Of a DNA stretch of 56,580 nucleotides, positions 17,741 through 26,782 are shown in pieces. Each line of letters opens with the position of its first letter. Position 1 is the first letter of the stretch. The notes beneath the pieces were generated by a model. The model had not been told where the DNA came from. It made no database searches and saw only the letters and a list, made by a program, of their open reading frames with translations. The translations under genes and the position numbers were made by a program. Source of the stretch: Candidatus Gastranaerophilales bacterium (lineage in GTDB: Bacteria; Cyanobacteriota; Vampirovibrionia; Gastranaerophilales; Gastranaerophilaceae). The stretch is taken from positions 1 through 56,580 of the forward strand of contig CALUQN010000014.1 of assembly GCA_944322945.1 (NCBI GenBank), in the 5' to 3' direction.

Positions 17741-18952
17741 TTAAAAAGAACCCAGCATTCCGTAGTAAAATTTTAAAAATGCCAGAAGTATAAATCCTAT
17801 AAACACTCCGAGAATAATTAAAAATGCAGGACCTACAAGTGTTGATAAATTATTCACTACAGCAAAAACTTTTTTATCAATATTATCGCTTAATTCTTTG
17901 AGCATTTGTCCGAGCGTTCCGGATTTTTCCCCGACAACAATCATCGCAAGAAAATCCGGCGGCATTATTCCGCTTGAGGCTGCTGCTTCTGATAATGATT
18001 TTCCCTTATAAATCATATCTTCAAGAATTTCACAGCGTTTGCGCAGTTCTTCGTTTTCGATTGAGTCTTTTGCCATTGTAACACTTTCCGTAATCGGAAC
18101 ACCCGAATCATACGCCACCTGCAAAACCGCAGTAAAGTTTGCCAGCGCCTTGTATTGGACAAAATCACCGACTACAGGAATACCTAAAAGACAGGAATCT
18201 ATCCGCAATTTTACCGGAGAAAGTTGGATAAATTTTACAACACCGTATCCAATTCCGCATACAAATATTATTATCAGCCACCAGTAATTTTGTAAAAATG
18301 TGATTAAACTGACTAACATTGAAGTTTCTACAGGCACCTCTATCCCGTTCATATTTGCGGCACCCAAAAGGGCTGGGAAAACTTTTGCGCCGAAAAGCCC
18401 GAGCAGCCCGAAAAGCATTATCACAATAATTACGGGATAAACACTCGCCGAAATAATTTTATCAGTAATTAATGCCTGTTTTTGCAGCAATTGCGATAAC
18501 CTGTCAAGCACTATATCAAGTTCTCCTGACATCTCGCCGGCACGGCATAATTTGACATACACATCCCCGAATGTATTTTCATAACTTTCCAGGGCCTGTG
18601 TAAATGTATAACCGTTTATGATTTTTTCCTTTATATCGCCTGCAATTCTGCGGAGTTTGCTTTTCCCGAGATTGCTCTCCATTATCGCAAAAGCTTCAAC
18701 TACAGGTATCCCGGATGATATCATTGACTGCAATGAAGTTGTAAATAAACGCTTTTCTTTTAAAGACAAATAAACTTTTTCTGTCTTTGCCTGTTTTAAC
18801 AAAGGTTTTTCATCGTCGTCAAGATAAACTTTTACAGGAATATATCCGGAATTCCTAATCATTTCCCGAGCACTGCGTTCGTCCGCTGCCTCTATTACAC
18901 TTTCAAAAATCTCTTTATTATTTTTTAACGCAACGTATTTGTATAATGTCAT
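17741..18952 (-). CDS. pilC: Type IV pilus/type II secretion inner-membrane platform protein (PilC/GspF), copy A
   Basis: This is an inner-membrane platform protein that couples the cytoplasmic ATPase to pseudopilin assembly. It has 403 residues, with two GspF/T2SF domains (about 65-190 and 265-390) and three long hydrophobic segments near 170-195, 210-235 and 375-395. The family motif GEKSGTLGQMLKELS is present, and the N-terminus YKYVALKNNKEIFE matches the paralogue upstream (YNYVALKDNKDIVK). Its ATG overlaps the stop codon of the preceding short-chain dehydrogenase as TAATG, so translation is probably coupled. It ends the operon that begins at 25624. Confidence 0.92.
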   Translation of the reverse strand: MTLYKYVALKNNKEIFESVIEAADERSAREMIRNSGYIPVKVYLDDDEKPLLKQAKTEKVYLSLKEKRLFTTSLQSMISSGIPVVEAFAIMESNLGKSKLRRIAGDIKEKIINGYTFTQALESYENTFGDVYVKLCRAGEMSGELDIVLDRLSQLLQKQALITDKIISASVYPVIIVIMLFGLLGLFGAKVFPALLGAANMNGIEVPVETSMLVSLITFLQNYWWLIIIFVCGIGYGVVKFIQLSPVKLRIDSCLLGIPVVGDFVQYKALANFTAVLQVAYDSGVPITESVTMAKDSIENEELRKRCEILEDMIYKGKSLSEAAASSGIMPPDFLAMIVVGEKSGTLGQMLKELSDNIDKKVFAVVNNLSTLVGPAFLIILGVFIGFILLAFLKFYYGMLGSF

Positions 18953-19767
18953 TAATCTTTTATCCTTTTTGAGAGCGTAAATTTAATGATTTTGTTTAAT
19001 AATCCCTGCGGCAGTTTTGAAAAAACTTCTGCAAATTGTGCGTCACGTCCGATAGTATATGACGGTTTCGGGTCTTCTTCATTTAAAATTTTCACAAGCA
19101 ATTGGACAACTTTTTCCGGAGGTAAACCGGCTTTGCTGTTTTTGTGAGCATTTGCAACCAGATATCTCATCTCTTTTTCAAAGTCTTCGTGCTGCTCTAT
19201 TGATTTTGAATTTTGTTCTATTGATTTTTCCCAGATAGGAGTCGCAATCACACCGGGTTTCACGGAAATTATTTTTATATCCTTGTGAGTTTCCAGCTGC
19301 ATACAATTAAATAATATATCCAAAGCGCGCTTTGACGCACAATAAGGTGCAATAAACGGGAATATCCCGAATGATGACATTGAACTTATATTAATTATAC
19401 GCCCCCCGTCCATCATATCCAAAAGCTGTTTGGAAAAATCCAGATGAGAAAAAGTATTAATCTCAAATTGTTTTCTGATATCATCAACATCAATTTTTTC
19501 AACAGCACCGGCAACAACGCAGCCCGCAACGTTAAACAAAGCATCAACTCTTGTGGTTTTTGATTTGATAAAATTAACGGCAAGCTTGATAGATGTTTTG
19601 TTTTCCATATCAATAAAAAACGGTATTATATTGCCGGAAAGTTTCTTCAACTCGTTATTCTGCCCGGATTTTCTGTAGCCTGCAAAAACAATGTTGTCAT
19701 TGCATAATTCTCTTAACAGTGCATTTCCTATTCCCGACGCCGAACCTGTTATTACAATTTTTTTCAT
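18952..19767 (-). CDS. Short-chain dehydrogenase/reductase embedded in the pilus operon
   Basis: This classical SDR of 271 residues is a cytoplasmic NAD(P)H-dependent oxidoreductase of unknown substrate. It has the Rossmann motif TGSASGIG (residues 7-14), NVAG (79-82), a catalytic Ser around 128-129 and YCASK (Tyr142, Lys146). I placed the start at the ATG at 19767, which follows AGGGTG, rather than at a GTG nine bases upstream. It sits between the two pilC paralogues, 18 bases after one and overlapping the other by one base. It is therefore co-transcribed with secretion machinery although nothing in its sequence suggests a role in it. Confidence 0.88.
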   Translation of the reverse strand: MKKIVITGSASGIGNALLRELCNDNIVFAGYRKSGQNNELKKLSGNIIPFFIDMENKTSIKLAVNFIKSKTTRVDALFNVAGCVVAGAVEKIDVDDIRKQFEINTFSHLDFSKQLLDMMDGGRIINISSMSSFGIFPFIAPYCASKRALDILFNCMQLETHKDIKIISVKPGVIATPIWEKSIEQNSKSIEQHEDFEKEMRYLVANAHKNSKAGLPPEKVVQLLVKILNEEDPKPSYTIGRDAQFAEVFSKLPQGLLNKIIKFTLSKRIKD

Positions 19768-19785
19768 CACTAACACCCTGTTTCT

Positions 19786-21024
19786 TTAAGACATATAAGA
19801 ACCGAACAACGGCAGATATAATGCAAGAGCAAGTGTTAATACGATACTCCCGATTACAATAAGCATTATCGGCTCAATCATTTTTGTCATTGTATCAATA
19901 ATTGCATCCAATTTTTTGTCAATAAACCGTGTAGCCTGCCCGAGCATATCCCCCAGACGTCCTGACTGCTCGCCGGTCGCTATCATAAACAATATCATCT
20001 TTGGCATAACCTGGGTTGAGCGAAGGGCAACAGAAAGGTGCTGACCTTGCTGAACTTTTCCGGTTGCCTGTTCTATTTTTAATTTTAATGTGTGATTTGT
20101 TAATGTTAAGTTTGCAAGATACAAGCACTCAATAATCGGAACACCTGCGTCATAAGCAACCTGCATAACAGCAATAAAGTTTGCAAAATTTGAAAACTGT
20201 ATCAGATCCGAAAGCACCGGTATTTTCAAAACCAAATCATCAATAGCGTTTTTACTTGTTTCCCACTGGAACAAAAACATTATACCGGCGACAACAGAAC
20301 CTATCATCAAAGGTACAAGGAACCAGTATGCCCGCAGGAACAAACCTGCATCCATCAATGTCTGTGTAATCCACGGCAAATCTTTTCCCATACTGTCAAA
20401 CATATCCTTAAATACCGGGAATACAAACATTAACATAACTAATACGATTAAACAGGCAAGAACAATAACGAACATCGGATACATCAGCGTTCCGATAACT
20501 TTGCCCCTGATGGCGGCTTCTTTGCCCAAAAGTTCCAAAAGCCGCTCAAGAGTTTTTTCCAATTCTCCGGAATCTTCACCGGCTCTGACAAGACCTATAT
20601 ATATCTGGCCAAACTGCTTTGGGTAACGGGCAATCGTGTCCGCAAAAGTTGAACCTGCCATAATCTGCCGTCTGAGTTCTTTTGCAACAAGTCTGATTTT
20701 TAATTTTGCAGCGTCGTTTTCAATAAACATCAATGATTCAATAATCGGAATTCCTGATTGTGCCAGAATTTGAAGAGTTGATGTAAAATCCATTCTGTCT
20801 TGCAGACCGAGGCTTTTTATTTTTGCGGCATCCGCATTGGTTTCTGCGGCTTTTTCCGCAGCTCCTGCCACTGTTGCGGCTTTGCCTTTTTCTTCATAAA
20901 CTTTTGTCGGCAAAAAACCAAGCTTACGGACATTTTCACGAGCTTCTCTCAGGTCTGCCGCTTCAATTTTACCTTTTACTATATCTTTGTTATCTTTTAA
21001 CGCTACGTAATTATATATTGCCAT
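19786..21024 (-). CDS. pilC: Type IV pilus/type II secretion inner-membrane platform protein (PilC/GspF), copy B
   Basis: This is a paralogue of the 17741-18952 gene, 412 residues, with the same two-domain GspF architecture. The first domain spans about 75-200 (GEDSGELEKTLERLLELL) and the second 275-400 (GEQSGRLGDMLGQATRFID), with membrane segments near 175-200, 225-250 and 385-408. An Ala-rich linker (GKAATVAGAAEKAAETNADA) at about 47-66 is absent from copy A. The ATG at 21024 lies 17 bases after the ATPase stop codon, with AGGAG somewhat far upstream. Two platform proteins for one ATPase suggests alternative assemblies or a heteromeric platform. Confidence 0.93.
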   Translation of the reverse strand: MAIYNYVALKDNKDIVKGKIEAADLREARENVRKLGFLPTKVYEEKGKAATVAGAAEKAAETNADAAKIKSLGLQDRMDFTSTLQILAQSGIPIIESLMFIENDAAKLKIRLVAKELRRQIMAGSTFADTIARYPKQFGQIYIGLVRAGEDSGELEKTLERLLELLGKEAAIRGKVIGTLMYPMFVIVLACLIVLVMLMFVFPVFKDMFDSMGKDLPWITQTLMDAGLFLRAYWFLVPLMIGSVVAGIMFLFQWETSKNAIDDLVLKIPVLSDLIQFSNFANFIAVMQVAYDAGVPIIECLYLANLTLTNHTLKLKIEQATGKVQQGQHLSVALRSTQVMPKMILFMIATGEQSGRLGDMLGQATRFIDKKLDAIIDTMTKMIEPIMLIVIGSIVLTLALALYLPLFGSYMS

Positions 21025-21041
21025 TTTTAAAAGACTTTCTC

Positions 21042-23054
21042 CTAATCGTTTACAATACCGAGCACACGGACAAATTCATCAATGGTTGTAAGCCCGTTCA
21101 AAATGTGTCCGAGGCAGGATTGATACAGTGTCCGCATACCGTTTTTGACAGCAGCTTCTTCAATTTCCAAATCGTGCGCGCCGTCGGCTATGAGCTTTTT
21201 GATTTCTTTATTCATCGTCATAATCTCATATACCCCGAGACGACCTTTATACCCTTGAAAATCGCATTTGTCGCAGCCTTTTGAACGGTAAATCGGAGTT
21301 TTCATCAATTTTTGAATACCTTCCTCATCCTTCATAACGAGTTTTGCCTCGTCATAAGACGGGAAATACTCTTCTTTGCATTCATCGCATAGCCTTCTTA
21401 CAAGACGCTGTGCAATAACGCCGGAAAGCGTTGAAGATACCAGATAATCTTTTGCGCCCATTTCTATCATACGGGTGACAGTTGCGGCAGCAGAGTTTGT
21501 GTGGACGGTACTCAATACAAGGTGACCGGTAAGCGCCGCTGATATCGCAATTTCGAGAGTTTCATAGTCACGAATTTCACCGACCAGAATAATATCAGGG
21601 TCCTGTCTCAAAATCGCACGCATACAGGATGCAAAAGTAATTCCGGCTTTTGCGTTAATTTGTGACTGGTTTATCCCTTCGAGTTTAATTTCTATCGGGT
21701 CTTCGATTGTTGTGATATTTACATCTTCATCATTCAAACTTTTCAGAACAGAATACAGCGTAGTTGTTTTACCGGAACCGGTTGGTCCTGATGTCAAAAT
21801 AATTCCGTTCGGGCAGCAGACCATTGCTTTAATTTTTTCAATATCTTCAGGCGTTCCGCCGACAAGTTTAATATTTTTGTCATCAGCGTTCAGGCTGACG
21901 GCAGGCGCAAGGATACGGATACAGACTTTTTCCTTGCCGGAAACAGGCAGGGTATTTATACGAAAGTCATAAGAGCCGTTTTTATATTTAATAGAAAACG
22001 TACCATCCTGCGGGCGTCTGTGTTCGGCAATATTCATTCTTGAGAGAACTTTGAAACGTGCAATTACAGAAGTTTCGACTTTTGGCGGGATATCAAAAGC
22101 TTTCTGGAGCATACCGTCTTTTCTGTAACGGACAATATAACCGTGCAGACGAGGCTCAATGTGAATATCAGAAACTTTGTTGTCAATACCGGTTGTTATA
22201 ATCTGGTTTACAAACTTTGCAACTGAGCCGCTTGAATCCTGCAATTCACTGTCAACCTGCTCCCACAGTGAGGCTTCCTGCTCAAGACCGCTTGTTTCTT
22301 CTTCTATTTGCTGGATGATTTTCTGGGTTTCTTTTTTCTGAGAGCTGAAAAACGTATTCAAAGCCGTCTCAAACTCGTAATAAGTCATCAATAACTGCTT
22401 GGGGTTTTGACCGGTGAGGTAAATTATTTCCTTTAAAACATCAGGTTTTACCGGAGTAACAACACCCAGAATAAGAGTTTTACCGTCTGATGAAATTGGA
22501 ATAATTTTATTTGTTTTGATAAAATCTTCCGGCAGAATATTGACAAAGCTTGCCTGCTTGGCAAGCTGATCGTTTGTAACGAGTTCCATACCGGTATGGA
22601 GTTTGAGAACTTCTTTCAGCTGTTCCAGTTTAATAAAGCCCAGCTTGAACAGCATTGAACCTATCGGGATTTTTTGGCGTTTACTTTCGGCAAGCGCCTG
22701 CAACAGCTGGACATCAGTTATATAACCTTTTTTAATAAGTATTTCGCCGATACGGGCATGGGCGATATCAGCTGCTTCTGAAGCATCTTGAGGGGTTCCG
22801 GAAGACGCAAAACTTGCAATCAAATCCGTCAAATCCTGATCCGGCACAGGAAAAAATTTTATTTGGTAAGGAAATATTTCTTTTAATTTTTTGTTTATTT
22901 CGTCTTTATTTGAAGCTGAACAAATTACCACATACAAAAAATCATCACGAACGCTAAGAGGAACAAATTTATATTGTTCCATCAGCGCCTTATTTACTTT
23001 ATTGAGTGTTTCAAGATTTACACTGTTTTTTAATCTGTTTAGTAATTCATTCAT
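21042..23054 (-). CDS. pilB: Assembly ATPase of type IV pilus/type II secretion (PilB/GspE)
   Basis: This hexameric cytoplasmic ATPase powers pseudopilin assembly. It has 670 residues, with an MshEN-type N-terminal region in two parts (about 100-155 and 170-235, RIGEILIKKGYIT). The Walker A motif SGPTGSGKTT is at 422-431, an Asp box (ITTIEDPIE) near 450, Walker B DPDIILVGEIRD at 485-496 and a His box (TGHLVLSTVHTN) at 509-520. The GspE/PilB zinc-binding cysteines are present (Cys556, Cys559, Cys594, Cys597). The ATG lies 9 bases after the secretin stop. No Shine-Dalgarno is visible, but TATAAT formed partly by that stop codon lies 8 bases upstream, so an internal leaderless start is possible. 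No PilT-like retraction ATPase is in the window. Confidence 0.95.
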   Translation of the reverse strand: MNELLNRLKNSVNLETLNKVNKALMEQYKFVPLSVRDDFLYVVICSASNKDEINKKLKEIFPYQIKFFPVPDQDLTDLIASFASSGTPQDASEAADIAHARIGEILIKKGYITDVQLLQALAESKRQKIPIGSMLFKLGFIKLEQLKEVLKLHTGMELVTNDQLAKQASFVNILPEDFIKTNKIIPISSDGKTLILGVVTPVKPDVLKEIIYLTGQNPKQLLMTYYEFETALNTFFSSQKKETQKIIQQIEEETSGLEQEASLWEQVDSELQDSSGSVAKFVNQIITTGIDNKVSDIHIEPRLHGYIVRYRKDGMLQKAFDIPPKVETSVIARFKVLSRMNIAEHRRPQDGTFSIKYKNGSYDFRINTLPVSGKEKVCIRILAPAVSLNADDKNIKLVGGTPEDIEKIKAMVCCPNGIILTSGPTGSGKTTTLYSVLKSLNDEDVNITTIEDPIEIKLEGINQSQINAKAGITFASCMRAILRQDPDIILVGEIRDYETLEIAISAALTGHLVLSTVHTNSAAATVTRMIEMGAKDYLVSSTLSGVIAQRLVRRLCDECKEEYFPSYDEAKLVMKDEEGIQKLMKTPIYRSKGCDKCDFQGYKGRLGVYEIMTMNKEIKKLIADGAHDLEIEEAAVKNGMRTLYQSCLGHILNGLTTIDEFVRVLGIVND

Positions 23055-23063
23055 TTTATAAAA

Positions 23064-24911
23064 TTATAAAGTAGTTTCGTTATTTTTAACTTCATCATTA
23101 TCAACGATTATTCGCGGAGTAATCATGATAATCATTTCTTCTTTAGTTTTGGTAGTGTTAGAGCTTCTGAATAATGAGCCGAGGTACGGAATATCCCCGA
23201 GAACAGGCACTTTGTTAACCTGTTTTGTGTCTTCTTCGCGAATCATACCGCCAATTACAAGAGTTTCACCGTCTTTAATTCTCACACTCTTGAGGTCAAG
23301 GTTTCTTCTCTGAAGCAAAGTAGCCGCAAGGTCTTGTACCGGCTCCTGACCTTCTTCTGTTTCTACGTATGTATAAATTTGTTCTTTGATTGTTGAATAT
23401 TCCGGTTTGATATCCATAGTTACGTACCCGTCCGGAGAAATAAACGGTGTAATTTCTATCTTGATACCGTTATCATCTGCGACCTCATATTCTCTTGCAA
23501 CGGTTGAGTTCAGAGAACCTTGAACGACCTGTGAGGTAACTGATTTTACATAGTCAGAAGTAAGGTCAATCGTTGAAGTTTTACCGTTAGTAATCAAAAT
23601 ACGAGGGTTAGCAACTGTTCTGCCTTTTCTGTTTTCTAAGATATATCTGATTGTATATGTCAACACAAACGGGCCTTTGTATTTATTAACATAGTGGTCA
23701 ATAGTTCCGTCATTATCTTCCGAATAAACGGGGTAGCGGCTGCCTGAAAGAAATGTCGGGTGATTTCCGTTTGTGCTGGTTGTACCGTTTGCAAAGTTGG
23801 CGGAGAAGAATTTACTCCAGATTTGCCAAGCATTATCAAGTGTTTTACTACCGGTTTCGCTCAATTCAATAATTGACAGCTCCAAATATGCCTGCGGCTG
23901 TTTTTTATCATTGAGTTCAACAAACTCTTTAATCATATCAAGCTGGGTTTGAGAACCGCCAAGGATACTGATTTCACCGAGTTCAGTATAATAAGAAACT
24001 GCCAGAGCCTGTATCGGAAGTGACGACAAATCACTTGCTTCCACTTTATTATGCAGCGAGCACGCAATTGTAGCACCGCCCAGAGTTAACCCTGAACCTG
24101 CGCCGGATGAATCTGCGGCAGCACCGGTCATAATGCCGGCAGCTCCCCCTGTTGCACCGCTGCCTGTTGCTCCGGTTGTCGGAAGAAGCAGATCACATAT
24201 CATACTTGCCATTTCTGAAGGCGTTGTATGATTTACTTTGAAAGATGTTATTTGAGGTTTTTTATCGAATTTTTCAACAACTTTTCTTGCTATGGAAACA
24301 TCATTCTTTGAACCGAATATCAGCAGTTCGTTTGTTGAAGGATTTGTTACTGCAATTTCAACACCGGAAATACCCGGCTTTTTCATATTGTAAATATTTT
24401 TGTTCAGGAATGTTGCAATTGCAGTTGCGTCAACATATTTTATAGGAATTACGGTCATTTCCTGCTTGCCGATATTAGAAGCTGAACCGGCTTTGGAAAT
24501 AACAAGAGTGTTGTCATCTATTGTATAGTTAAGCCCGGTAACTTCCAGCACTAAATCAAAAGCTGAATTAAGCGGAACATCAACCAAATCCATAGTTACA
24601 TTCCCGCCGACACCTTGATCAAAAATAATATTCATACCGGCTTTGTCGGCGAACATTCGCAGAACTTGTGTCACATCAGAATTTCGCAAACTTAAAGATA
24701 TTGGCTCACGGCTCTTTGTAATTGAGATATCGGCTTTAAGCTTTAGGACTTCTTCTTTATTCTTATTGCCGCGGATTACAGGTTTTTGTGAGCCGTAATT
24801 GTTTATGAAATTATAATCTTCTTTGGCAAATGCGTAAGACACAATATTTGTTGAAAGAAATATTGATAACATTACGCCTGCCATGATTCTTTTTGAAATT
24901 CCGTTATTCAT
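23064..24911 (-). CDS. Secretin (PilQ/GspD family)
   Basis: This outer-membrane secretin forms the gated channel through which a pilus or pseudopilus substrate passes. It has 615 residues. A signal peptide covers 1-29 and an STN-like secretin N0 domain about 70-140 (ISLSLRNSDVTQVLRMFADK). An N1-type domain spans about 150-245, with a Gly/Ala-rich linker at 246-279 that probably replaces part of an N-domain. The C-terminal secretin homology region covers about 330-600, ending in the signature VPVLGDIPYLGSLFRS. The ATG follows AGGAGC. Its place after a PilP-like lipoprotein and before PilB matches pilPQ gene order. I leave the symbol open because PilQ and GspD cannot be told apart here. Confidence 0.93.
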   Translation of the reverse strand: MNNGISKRIMAGVMLSIFLSTNIVSYAFAKEDYNFINNYGSQKPVIRGNKNKEEVLKLKADISITKSREPISLSLRNSDVTQVLRMFADKAGMNIIFDQGVGGNVTMDLVDVPLNSAFDLVLEVTGLNYTIDDNTLVISKAGSASNIGKQEMTVIPIKYVDATAIATFLNKNIYNMKKPGISGVEIAVTNPSTNELLIFGSKNDVSIARKVVEKFDKKPQITSFKVNHTTPSEMASMICDLLLPTTGATGSGATGGAAGIMTGAAADSSGAGSGLTLGGATIACSLHNKVEASDLSSLPIQALAVSYYTELGEISILGGSQTQLDMIKEFVELNDKKQPQAYLELSIIELSETGSKTLDNAWQIWSKFFSANFANGTTSTNGNHPTFLSGSRYPVYSEDNDGTIDHYVNKYKGPFVLTYTIRYILENRKGRTVANPRILITNGKTSTIDLTSDYVKSVTSQVVQGSLNSTVAREYEVADDNGIKIEITPFISPDGYVTMDIKPEYSTIKEQIYTYVETEEGQEPVQDLAATLLQRRNLDLKSVRIKDGETLVIGGMIREEDTKQVNKVPVLGDIPYLGSLFRSSNTTKTKEEMIIMITPRIIVDNDEVKNNETTL

Positions 24912-24940
24912 ATCTGCTCCTGATTTATTCCTCTTCTTAG

Positions 24941-25624
24941 TTATTTTCCGATATTCATTTTGACATTAGAGCCGCCGAATCTTCTCTCCAAATTCGGGAC
25001 TATATTGTGGTTAATTTTGTTTTCAGCAAGCAGTTCTCCGACGCCTGCTTTATAAATATTATCGCCTAATTGTACGGCAACGTTATCTTTGTATATAGCC
25101 AGAACTTTGTAATTATTAATAACATCGCCGGTTCTGACCAGATAATCCGTGCCTTCCATATTCAAAATGGCGGCAGGATTGCTGTTATCGTATAATATAC
25201 CCGAAACTTTAGTCCGAATAATGCGGCTTGCATCAGAGTCGGCCGTTGCATCTTCCGGCGGAGTAATAAGTTCATAAGGAAGTGATGATACTGCTCTTGT
25301 CATATCTACAGCTTCACTCGGAGGTAAAAACGGGTTGACACGCCCGTAATCTTCTATTGCAAGCTGAGCCATCTTATCGGTTTCAGACAAATTAACCTCG
25401 TCCAAATCTACCGCAACAGTTCCGGCTGAGTCTTGAGCAAGCATATCTGATGCTTTTTCATCAAAAACAGAAACCTGCTCTGCAGGCTGTAAATCTGATG
25501 TTTTTAACGCATCTTCACCGCCGCAGCCGGCTGATACGAAAGATATTATACTCAAAAACAAGACAAATATCCCCGTTTTCTTTATTATGTTTTTGAAATC
25601 TTTCTCTAATCTACACTCTCTCAT
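24941..25624 (-). CDS. PilP-like pilus assembly lipoprotein
   Basis: This is a 227-residue predicted lipoprotein. The N-terminus has a basic stretch and a hydrophobic segment (17-33), ending in SAGC with the lipidated Cys at about residue 34. The mature part has an acidic linker and then a conserved folded domain from about 95 (DYGRVNPFLPP ... VSGILYDNSNPAAILNMEG ... YLVRTGDVINNYKVLAIYKD) that resembles the PilP/GspC homology region. This region binds the secretin N0 domain. It is the first gene of the pilus operon. Upstream, TATGAT lies 6 bases before an ATG that would open only a four-codon leader, MELK, whose TGA overlaps the real start as ATGA. That could couple translation or be chance. 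Confidence 0.72.
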   Translation of the reverse strand: MRECRLEKDFKNIIKKTGIFVLFLSIISFVSAGCGGEDALKTSDLQPAEQVSVFDEKASDMLAQDSAGTVAVDLDEVNLSETDKMAQLAIEDYGRVNPFLPPSEAVDMTRAVSSLPYELITPPEDATADSDASRIIRTKVSGILYDNSNPAAILNMEGTDYLVRTGDVINNYKVLAIYKDNVAVQLGDNIYKAGVGELLAENKINHNIVPNLERRFGGSNVKMNIGK

Positions 25625-25830
25625 TTCAATTCCATATATTTATCATATCGTATACGTTACATATTGACTATAGCAAAATTCAAAAAGATTAGTATCAATT
25701 ATTTAGTGTATTTCATTCAATTTTTGAAGATACTATAAGTCCTTTTTAGTTTATCATATTTGAAAAAGGCGTGCAAAAAAGAAATAAGTTTTTACAATTG
25801 CTTAAAACTTCCTGCCGTAAACACCGAACT

Positions 25831-26703
25831 CTATTGAAAATTATTTGTAACCGCGTAGATATATTCTAAAATCTTTGAAAAATAATCCAAATCAGCACAT
25901 CCGTTAAGAACAAAATCCGCCTGCGGTCTAAAAGGTTTTACATATTTTTCGCCTGCATTTTTGATATATTCCCAGTGTTTGAGAGCATTGTCTTCACTTT
26001 GATTTCTTTCATCTCTTGCGCGCGTCATAAAGCGTTCTTTGCGGATATCATTATCAGCCTCGACATAAAGTTTGACGTCAAAAACATCTTTTACATCCTC
26101 ATACATTGTTGCAATCCCTTCTACAACAATGACTTTTTGCGAAATAACTTCAAGCGCGGACGGAACAGAAACGCCGGTGCCGTTGGGCAAATACATCGGA
26201 GCTTTTATATCAAGCCCGTCTGCCAAATCCTGCAAATCTGTTTTCAAAACATCAAGCTGAAAGCTTGTCGGAGCGTCCACATCATACCCGTTATCGCGAA
26301 GGTTATCAAACGAGCCGTACTGCGAAATTAACGAAGATATATCATTAAAATAATTATCCGTACTCAAAACTGTCACGGGCATATCAAACTGCTCAATAAT
26401 ATGTTTAATAGCCTTACAAATAGTTGACTTGCCGGAGGCTGATTCGCCGGTTATTCCTATCAAAAGACGCTTTGACGGGGTATTTATCAAACGTCTGGAA
26501 AATCGGTTTATAAAATCCGGATTCATATAATTAATAACAGGTGAGGCGCATTTTTTGTCGTATGCGAGGATTTGTTTTAATTTTGTTTGCAGATAAAACG
26601 CCAAAAGCTCACGTCCTGTTTTCAAATTAAAATCAGGTTTAAGAATTTTATCCGTAGAATTCAATTCTTTTTCTATAAGCAGCTGCATTTTATCATCAAT
26701 CAT
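25831..26703 (-). CDS. Uridine kinase/phosphoribulokinase-family P-loop kinase
   Basis: This cytoplasmic P-loop kinase of 290 residues has Walker A GITGESASGKST at residues 83-94. TDNYFND lies near 125, as in uridine/cytidine kinases. An acidic EADNDIRKERFMTRARDERNQ stretch near 230-250 fits the lid and substrate region. The roughly 75-residue N-terminal extension is not part of Udk. The substrate could be uridine, pantothenate or another small metabolite, and family membership alone does not decide. I used the ATG at 26703, but Met6 (26688) is also possible; no clear Shine-Dalgarno precedes either. It is transcribed alone, separated by about 200 bases from the pilus operon downstream. Confidence 0.75.
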   Translation of the reverse strand: MIDDKMQLLIEKELNSTDKILKPDFNLKTGRELLAFYLQTKLKQILAYDKKCASPVINYMNPDFINRFSRRLINTPSKRLLIGITGESASGKSTICKAIKHIIEQFDMPVTVLSTDNYFNDISSLISQYGSFDNLRDNGYDVDAPTSFQLDVLKTDLQDLADGLDIKAPMYLPNGTGVSVPSALEVISQKVIVVEGIATMYEDVKDVFDVKLYVEADNDIRKERFMTRARDERNQSEDNALKHWEYIKNAGEKYVKPFRPQADFVLNGCADLDYFSKILEYIYAVTNNFQ

Positions 26704-26782
26704 CCGTTATATTCCATAAAATAAATATGTATGAAATAATACATCAGAAAAAATTTTTTTGCTAGTGTTTGAAAAAATTTTA

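Noticed and set aside
21042..23054. PilT-type retraction ATPase
   Set aside because: The protein has the MshEN N-terminal domain and the four zinc cysteines of PilB/GspE, which PilT lacks.
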